Shown here in pieces: positions 6,527-10,672 of a stretch of 10,672 nucleotides of DNA. The stretch comes from an uncultured Bacilli bacterium (GTDB taxonomy: Bacteria > Bacillota_I > Bacilli_A > RF39 > UBA660), in contig CAKOPG010000026.1 in NCBI GenBank assembly GCA_934098745.1, positions 1 to 10,672 on the forward strand, written 5' to 3'. Position 1 is the stretch's first letter, and each line of letters begins with the position of its first letter. The notes beneath the pieces were generated by a model. The model was not told the DNA's origin, made no database searches, and saw nothing but the letters and a program-made list of their open reading frames with translations. The translations under genes and the position numbers were made by a program.

Positions 6527-7570
6527 TTATTTTATCCCTAAGGGACTTGACGTAATATCTTTTATTAACTTATTTATCTTATTTCTATATCGATAACTAT
6601 CCGCATGTTTATCATGTCCTATCCAACTTTTATAACTAAGTAATAATCTTTTCTTATCTAATTTATTCTTCTTATTTAATTTCCTCCATAATTTTATCTT
6701 ATTTTTAATTTTTTTCTTACTATTTTTTCGCATTAATTTATAATCTTCATATATTATATATCCACAAAAATTAACCCCTAATTTATTGGGATAATACCTA
6801 CTCTTTTCATTAAGTTCTAAATTTAAATTCCTAAAAATATAATCTTTAATACTATTCATAATAACTCTACATTCTTCTTTATTTCTAACAAGAATTACCA
6901 TATCATCCATATATCTAACATAGTATTTTATTCTTAAATCCTGTTTAATATATTTATCTAATTTATCTAAATAAATATTAGCAAAATTTTGCGAAGTATA
7001 ATTACCTATCGGTATTCCTAACTTATCCTTACTATCATATATAAAGATTTTAGTTAACCATAATAACTTTTTATCTTTAATATATTTTATCATAATACCA
7101 TATAATATATCTTTATCAATATTATAAAAATATTTTTTAATATTTAACTTAATAATATAATAATTATGATACTCTTGACGCATTTTTCGCATATATTCTT
7201 GCGTTTTACTAACCGCATAATGCGTTCCCCCTTGATCAATACATGCACAAGTAGTACTTATTAATCTAGGTATAATATATGGCTTAATAAATTCATATAT
7301 ATACCATTGTTGAACTATTCTATCAATATATGGTAAACATTTAATAATTCTTTCTTTAGGTTCATATACAGTAAATACCCTATACTTACCTAAATTATAA
7401 TTACCATTTATTAAACTATTCATAATATTTACAATATTACTTTCTAAATCTACTTCAAATTTAAGTAATTCTTTTCTACTAGTTTTATTTTTTCTAGCTC
7501 GATAATGAGCATCAATAAATTTTTCAAAAGTTAATTTTTTATAAAAACTATTTTTAATCATTTTAGACAT
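6527..7570 (-). CDS. DGR-type reverse transcriptase, first catalytic Asp replaced by Asn
   Basis: This 347-residue RT belongs to the diversity-generating retroelement group. It copies the TR RNA into cDNA with errors at adenines, and the cDNA then replaces VR. Fingers motifs are intact (RIIKCLPYIDRIVQQ, 74-88; QGGTHYA, 113-119). The DGR hallmark GNYTSQ (189-194), with SQ in place of the usual SP of group II-like RTs, is present. YMDD is at 220-223, and LGVNFCGYIIY (264-274) is the motif E region. The oddity is motif A, KLNIKKYFYNID (141-152): the invariant metal-binding Asp of the K-x-DI-x-x-F pattern is N143 (codon AAT at 7144-7142, one transition from GAT). The start overlaps the end of avd by 13 bases, and an in-frame ATG at 7561 is an alternative start. 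Confidence 0.95.
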   Translation of the reverse strand: MSKMIKNSFYKKLTFEKFIDAHYRARKNKTSRKELLKFEVDLESNIVNIMNSLINGNYNLGKYRVFTVYEPKERIIKCLPYIDRIVQQWYIYEFIKPYIIPRLISTTCACIDQGGTHYAVSKTQEYMRKMRQEYHNYYIIKLNIKKYFYNIDKDILYGIMIKYIKDKKLLWLTKIFIYDSKDKLGIPIGNYTSQNFANIYLDKLDKYIKQDLRIKYYVRYMDDMVILVRNKEECRVIMNSIKDYIFRNLNLELNEKSRYYPNKLGVNFCGYIIYEDYKLMRKNSKKKIKNKIKLWRKLNKKNKLDKKRLLLSYKSWIGHDKHADSYRYRNKINKLIKDITSSPLGIK

Positions 7571-7911
7571 GATTTAATCCATCCACCTAGTAAATTACCT
7601 ATATTAGTAATTTTTTTACTCCAAGCTTTATAATTATTACTATTAATATATTTCTTCTTATAAGATACTCTTGACATTACCTTTAACATTTTTAATTCTA
7701 CATCTATTGTATTAAGTATTTCTAATCTTTTACTTTTATTAAATTCTTTATTAGCTAGTATTATTAATCGCATCCCATTATAAGTAATATTTTTTATTTC
7801 ACTTACCATAGATAGTTTTTCTACTTTAGGATATTTAATAGTAATATTCTCTGTATAATATATTAATTCTACATATTGCTTATATATTGTTAATCCCTCT
7901 AAATCATTCAT
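7558..7911 (-). CDS. avd: DGR accessory variability determinant (Avd)
   Basis: This 117-residue protein matches the Avd four-helix-bundle family (the fold of the 23S rRNA intervening-sequence proteins). Avd forms a pentameric barrel that binds the RT and TR RNA and is needed for mutagenic cDNA synthesis. Recognisable family segments are YTENITIKYPKVEKLSMVSE (19-38), SYKKKYINSNNYKAWSKK (82-99) and the C-terminal IGNLLGGWIKSCLK. The basic surface expected for nucleic acid binding is present (many Lys and Arg). The start overlaps the end of the MutS-like gene by 8 bases, and AAGGAG lies unusually far upstream, so translation is probably coupled. It appears intact. Confidence 0.93.
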   Translation of the reverse strand: MNDLEGLTIYKQYVELIYYTENITIKYPKVEKLSMVSEIKNITYNGMRLIILANKEFNKSKRLEILNTIDVELKMLKVMSRVSYKKKYINSNNYKAWSKKITNIGNLLGGWIKSCLK

Positions 7912-8280
7912 CCTTATCTAATTTCTCCTTAAAAGTATACAATATAGCTAAAGCCTTAGCTAGAGTAATTTTATCAACATCAATTTTTTTAATCTTTTTA
8001 ATAATTTCTTCTTCAACATTACTAATATTTTTAATAACATCAACTATCTCTATATCAAGTCCTATATTATTAAATATTTCCATATATTTATCTATACTTC
8101 TTACCGGAAAACCACATTTAACTACTTCTTTATTTAAGTTAGTTATCTTTAAAGGTACATACTTTATTATTCTTTTGGCATCATCATCTATAAATATATA
8201 AAACATCCCACTTTTAAATAAATAATACTTCTCCCTATCAATATTTTTTTCTTTAAATACTCCATATAAATTTTACTCAT
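7904..8280 (-). pseudogene. MutS-like DGR accessory gene, frame broken at an A7 run
   Basis: The 100-codon frame from 8206 lacks its natural start. It contains MFYIFIDDDAKRI and VKCGFPVRSIDKYMEIFNN, which resemble the mismatch-recognition domain I of MutS (the F-Y-x-x-x-x-D-A and CG-x-P-x-x-x-x-x-x-Y patterns). Such MutS-like proteins are, as I recall, known DGR accessory genes. Upstream, an ATG at 8280 with GGAGG opens MSKIYMEYLKKK, which then leaves the frame at seven adenines (8250-8244). Shifting there restores KNIDREKYYLFKSG followed by MFYIFID, giving 125 residues in all. Either one base is lost (mutation or sequencing error) or the run is bypassed by slippage. The helical C terminus (about 90-125) is not part of MutS domain I. 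Confidence 0.7.
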
Positions 8281-8299
8281 TTTTTTCACTTCCTCCTTC

Positions 8300-8335
8300 A
8301 AAAAAATTAGCAGCACAAAAAAACGTACTGCTAAT
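8300..8335 (-). terminator. Intrinsic terminator 3' of the template repeat
   Basis: On the minus strand ATTAGCAGTAC (8335-8325) pairs with GTGCTGCTAAT (8316-8306) in an 11-bp stem with one T-G wobble, around an 8-base loop, followed by six T (8305-8300). It lies 160 bases after TR and directly before the GAAGGAGG site of the MutS-like gene. It would give the TR transcript a defined 3' end and limit, but not exclude, read-through to the accessory genes and RT. Confidence 0.7.
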
Positions 8336-8392
8336 CCATATTTTCCCATTTTCATCATTTTATTACTCACGGGAATTTATTATTTTAATTTT

Positions 8393-8410
8393 TAATCACT
8401 TAAGTGATTA
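8393..8410. repeat. 18-base perfect palindrome in the TR-RT spacer
   Basis: TAATCACTTAAGTGATTA is its own reverse complement. It has no U tract on the minus side, so it is unlikely to be a terminator. It falls in the region that would form the 3' part of the TR RNA and may be a structural or protein-binding element. Confidence 0.6.
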
Positions 8411-8495
8411 GGAACTCGACCTCTACGATAAACCATACTCATAATGTCCTTGAACATTATTTTGACTGAAGATTTAATCTTATATATTGTAGTCA

Positions 8496-8641
8496 CGAAG
8501 CACGCCACCGCACGGAAGCCATTATTCACGTTCGCATTGCCGTTAGTGTTGTTGAAGTTGAAGACGCCGGCATTGGCACCATTGTTATAGTTACCACCAC
8601 GATTGAACCACGGGTTCGTGGCAGAAACAAAGTTCGCGTTA
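8496..8641 (-). repeat. DGR template repeat (TR)
   Basis: A 146-base repeat of the end of the surface-protein gene. In the minus-strand (coding) sense it is built of AAC/AAT codons set in an otherwise A-poor, G/C-rich frame (for example AACGCGAACTTTG). That design lets adenine mutagenesis reach many amino acids without making stops. It matches VR except at 18 TR adenines, one C, and one extra AAT codon that VR lacks; one further non-adenine mismatch lies at its 5' edge. The 3' 26 bases (8521-8496) are identical to VR and contain no A in the coding sense, the expected property of the initiation-of-mutagenic-homing segment. Confidence 0.95.
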
Positions 8642-8712
8642 ACGGTCTAATCCCTATATCAACGTAATTATACGTTAATACCATATTTTACTTTTTTCCA
8701 AAATCCCTCCTA

Positions 8713-8747
8713 CTGTCCTCTTTGCAAAAAAGAGGCAAAGAGGGCAG
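8713..8747. repeat. Strong inverted repeat between VR and TR
   Basis: CCTCTTTGC (8717-8725) pairs with GCAAAGAGG (8735-8743), and the stem extends past one mismatch to CTG/CAG at the ends, with a 9-base loop. Neither strand is followed by a U tract, so it is not a simple terminator. It lies about 85 bases after VR and 70 bases before TR. It may structure the 5' part of the TR RNA or the target mRNA 3' end. Confidence 0.7.
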
Positions 8748-8823
8748 ACTATTCAACAAATTTCGCTATATTAACATCTTTTGCAAATTCTTCCAATGTA
8801 GCAAATTCAGAGCAAGTCGCTAA

Positions 8824-8833
8824 CGCTTAAGCG
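8824..8833. repeat. Palindrome at the VR 3' boundary
   Basis: CGCTTAAGCG is a perfect 10-base palindrome that contains the target gene's stop codon and straddles the point where TR-VR identity ends (8832). The VR side only has this palindrome; the TR side reads CGTGAC instead. In the Bordetella phage DGR, a hairpin just downstream of VR is required for efficient target recognition, so this is a candidate for the same role. The palindrome is short. Confidence 0.45.
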
Positions 8834-10638
8834 AAGCACGCCACCGCACGGAAGCCATACACGCCCGCAATGCCGTTAGTGCCGCTGAAGCGGAAGACGC
8901 CGGCACTGACACCATTGCTATAGTCACCACCACGAACGAACCACGGGGTCGTGGCAGAAACAAAGCCCGCGTAATCTCCATACCAACTACTTGTTTCTGA
9001 TAGACTTCGTCCATAACAATAGCCTCCACTACATGCCGTTAAAGCATTAATGGTTGTACCACTACTTGCTTTGTAAACTTCATAATATTTATTTTCGGGA
9101 AATGCTATTCCATCGGTTTTAGCGGTACCAGCAGTTCCAAGTAATCCCTTAAAACCGGAATTACTTGAAGTAGAGTATCCACTCCATAAGGTACCATCGG
9201 AATTAGCAAACACTCCCATGACATATTCAAATGTTCCCCCAGACATATCGAATATTCCTGATATGTTACCGGTAGTACTTTGCGGGTATGATGAGGTATT
9301 ACCATAAGTTATCCTACATGTTGTATCTCGACTAGCATTGGCCGTACTGGCTCCACAACCGGTAAGTGTTTTTCTATCATTCAAGTAATTATTAATTCTT
9401 ACTTCACTATTTATCCCATACTTAGAGTGCGATAGATAAGCTACTGCTCCCCACTCATTATTCTTCATCATATGAGAATTCGTCTTTGTTGTTAATCCAT
9501 ATGTATTACTACCAGAGAATGTTGTAGTTCCATTACTAAGTGTTCCTCCAGCAAATTTTAAACTAGTAATAAAAGTTGTAGACATATTTTGACCAGTTAA
9601 TGATGCAGTATTGGGTTTTATCGTCGGAGTCGTACCATTTCCAGTTGTTTCAAATTTACCTACCCAAATGCCATTTAATTCCGTATCCCCAAATGTAAAT
9701 GCCGGATGCGTTAGATACTCTCCAACTTGTGTTCCTGTTGACTTTGTCGTATCTTTATCTTCAAAAACAATCTCTATTTCTTGTTCTTGACCTTTACTAC
9801 TTGTACCCGTGGTCCATATTTTATACTTATATCTTGGTATCCAGACATAATATGCCAAGATATTACTTTCTGGTATTGTTACCCCCGTGGTATTTAGATA
9901 ACTACTTCGTGATGCTTCCGTTACCAGTACGGCATTCGCCCATTGTTGTTTATCATAATTATACCAAGAACCATCACTACTAGATATTGTTGTTACTGTC
10001 CCATTATCAGCTATTGTTACTGGAATCATCCCGCTATCTAATTCTGGAGCACTAGGTTTAACAGGTGCTTGATCTATGCAACTACCTCCAAGAGATAGAC
10101 TAAATATTTGATTCATCGTAGCACTTGATGTTTCTTCTTTATCTAACCATATCCATAAATAATATGTATCTGTTGTTGTGCTGGAATATTCCTTTGAACT
10201 TAATAATTTTACTTTACTATTCGCAGTTATTCCCGTAAATATCCCTGATGTTACCGGATTATCACAACTATCAGCACTCGTTGTTAAAGCATATTTAAAG
10301 TTATTACTACTAGCCAAACCTGTCCCTATGTTATTTACTGTCAACCATAAATCCAGATAAATAGTCTTACCACTCTTAGTAATTGTTGGTGTAACTTTTA
10401 CTGCTCTTTTTATCGCATATTTACTATTTGTACATTCACATGGCGCTAAAGTTATATCATTTGACGTAATATCACCGCCACCATCGGCTGCACAACTAAA
10501 ATCACCCGTTACCGTAAATACCACATTGGTCTTCTCATTTTCAGATGTTTGCCATGTAAAATATGCAAAAGTACCACCTACAATTACAAATATTAATGAT
10601 ACTACCACTAAAATAATAGTCACTCTTTTATTCTTCAT
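8827..10638 (-). CDS. DGR target: membrane-anchored surface protein with C-terminal FGE/C-type-lectin-like variable domain
   Basis: A 603-residue protein displayed at the cell surface. Residues 5-22 form a membrane segment or uncleaved signal, followed by GGTFAYFTW, the motif seen at the N termini of TasA/camelysin-like surface proteins. Residues about 30-187 look like a beta-sandwich; a proline linker follows (APVKPSAPE). From 263 (YYVWIPRYKYKIW) to the end runs an FGE-sulfatase-type C-type-lectin domain: MMKNNEWGAVAY (390-401), GIFDMSGGTFEYVMG (461-475, the counterpart of the GNVWEW motif) and GFRAVACF at the C terminus. Variable codons are at 556, 558, 564, 568, 572, 574, 578, 583, 585, 586, 590, 592 and 594. 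GGAGG precedes the ATG. By eye its base composition is richer in G/C than its neighbours, suggesting a different origin. Confidence 0.93.
   Translation of the reverse strand: MKNKRVTIILVVVSLIFVIVGGTFAYFTWQTSENEKTNVVFTVTGDFSCAADGGGDITSNDITLAPCECTNSKYAIKRAVKVTPTITKSGKTIYLDLWLTVNNIGTGLASSNNFKYALTTSADSCDNPVTSGIFTGITANSKVKLLSSKEYSSTTTDTYYLWIWLDKEETSSATMNQIFSLSLGGSCIDQAPVKPSAPELDSGMIPVTIADNGTVTTISSSDGSWYNYDKQQWANAVLVTEASRSSYLNTTGVTIPESNILAYYVWIPRYKYKIWTTGTSSKGQEQEIEIVFEDKDTTKSTGTQVGEYLTHPAFTFGDTELNGIWVGKFETTGNGTTPTIKPNTASLTGQNMSTTFITSLKFAGGTLSNGTTTFSGSNTYGLTTKTNSHMMKNNEWGAVAYLSHSKYGINSEVRINNYLNDRKTLTGCGASTANASRDTTCRITYGNTSSYPQSTTGNISGIFDMSGGTFEYVMGVFANSDGTLWSGYSTSSNSGFKGLLGTAGTAKTDGIAFPENKYYEVYKASSGTTINALTACSGGYCYGRSLSETSSWYGDYAGFVSATTPWFVRGGDYSNGVSAGVFRFSGTNGIAGVYGFRAVACFA
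8832..8974 (-). repeat. DGR variable repeat (VR)
   Basis: The last 143 bases of the target coding region matched to TR (8496-8641). In the coding sense 18 TR adenines are replaced (by G, T or C), touching 13 AAY codons; two AAY codons (N575, N588) and the adenines of ACG, ACT and TAT codons are unchanged. Non-adenine differences are GCC to GTC (A to V at 577) and one codon missing after Y594 relative to the AAT AAT pair in TR. The 3' end coincides with the end of the gene. Confidence 0.95.
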
Positions 10639-10646
10639 AATCCCTC

Positions 10647-10672
10647 CATTATATCCTTAAGTATATTACTTA
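10647..10672 (-). repeat. Leader element of the target gene, copy 2 (cut by the window edge)
   Basis: Bases 10647-10672 match 52-77 at 25 of 26 positions. On the minus strand this is the end of a hairpin (AAGTAATATACTTAAG) followed by GATATAATGGAGGG and the target start codon. Both genes therefore carry the same leader just upstream of the Shine-Dalgarno. The promoter of the target gene would lie beyond the window. Confidence 0.65.

Larger units (their letters stand above)
8300..8645 (-). ncRNA. Template-repeat RNA of the DGR (approximate extent)
   Basis: DGR RTs use a TR-containing RNA in which sequence 3' of TR also matters for priming and Avd binding. Here TR (8641-8496) is followed by about 160 bases without an assigned gene that hold an imperfect hairpin at 8458-8443 and an 18-base palindrome at 8410-8393, then an intrinsic terminator at 8335-8300. 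The 3' end is taken from the terminator. The 5' end is unknown: the RNA could begin in the VR-TR spacer (a lone TATAAT at 8672-8667 lacks a -35 box) or be processed from the target-gene transcript. Confidence 0.5.

Noticed and set aside
7887..8201. 104-codon plus-strand ORF opposite the MutS-like gene
   Set aside because: Antisense to a recognisable family sequence, repetitive Ile/Leu/Ser composition and no good ribosome site. The same holds for the plus-strand ORFs at 3665-3853, 9699-9983 and 10178-10360.
8188..8370. 60-codon ORF beginning MSNKMMKMGK as a separate gene
   Set aside because: Its first half runs through a terminator hairpin and its second half is the out-of-frame start of the MutS-like gene.
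8462..8490. Plus-strand TTGACT with TATATT or TATTGT as an antisense promoter into TR
   Set aside because: Spacing is poor for the better -10 box and the other is weak. Such matches are common in AT-rich DNA.
8667..8672. TATAAT on the minus strand just upstream of TR as the TR RNA promoter
   Set aside because: No -35 box at 15-18 bases and no extended -10. It lies within a small inverted repeat (8661-8676) of AT-rich sequence.
8820..9029. 69-codon minus-strand ORF over VR, and other frames over the target gene
   Set aside because: These overlap the target coding region in other frames. Their openness comes from the low-adenine codon design of VR.

Overview
The window is AT-rich, compact and coded entirely on the minus strand. 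The gene complement points to a low-GC, spore-lineage Bacillota of the kind found in gut metagenomes: a sporulation sigma factor G, a YlmC/YmxH PRC-barrel protein, RNase HII, strong Shine-Dalgarno sites, U-tract terminators and TTTACA/TATAAT-type promoters. rnhB ends in three consecutive TGA codons, which fits the standard bacterial code rather than the mycoplasma code. The species cannot be named from this sequence.

Right part (about 6.5-10.67 kb): a diversity-generating retroelement (DGR). In transcription order (right to left) it holds: a 603-residue membrane-anchored surface protein with a C-terminal FGE/C-type-lectin-like domain ending in the variable repeat (VR, 8832-8974); a 185-base spacer with a strong inverted repeat; the template repeat (TR, 8496-8641); a structured spacer closed by an intrinsic terminator (8300-8335); a MutS-like accessory gene whose frame is broken at an A7 run; avd; and a DGR-type reverse transcriptase. 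TR and VR differ at 18 TR adenines in 13 AAY codons, the expected mark of adenine mutagenesis. Three features suggest that the cassette may have stopped working: the first catalytic Asp of the RT is Asn (N143), the MutS-like gene is frameshifted, and TR and VR differ by changes that adenine mutagenesis does not explain (one C-to-T and one missing codon).

Middle part (about 2.96-6.5 kb): two transcription units of envelope or accessory genes. One has its own promoter and terminator and codes two unrecognised N-terminally anchored proteins (5418-6464 and 4470-5411). The other codes a class I SAM methyltransferase followed by a membrane-anchored thermonuclease.

Left part (1-2.8 kb): sigG, ylmC and an unlisted 33-codon ORF, ending at a terminator. 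Then come an unrecognised 176-residue protein with its own promoter, rnhB, a 17-bp-stem terminator, and the promoter and first 13 codons of another gene that runs off the left edge. The leader of that gene and the leader of the DGR target gene share a 26-base element (25/26 identical). A hairpin in front of sigG overlaps its ribosome binding site.
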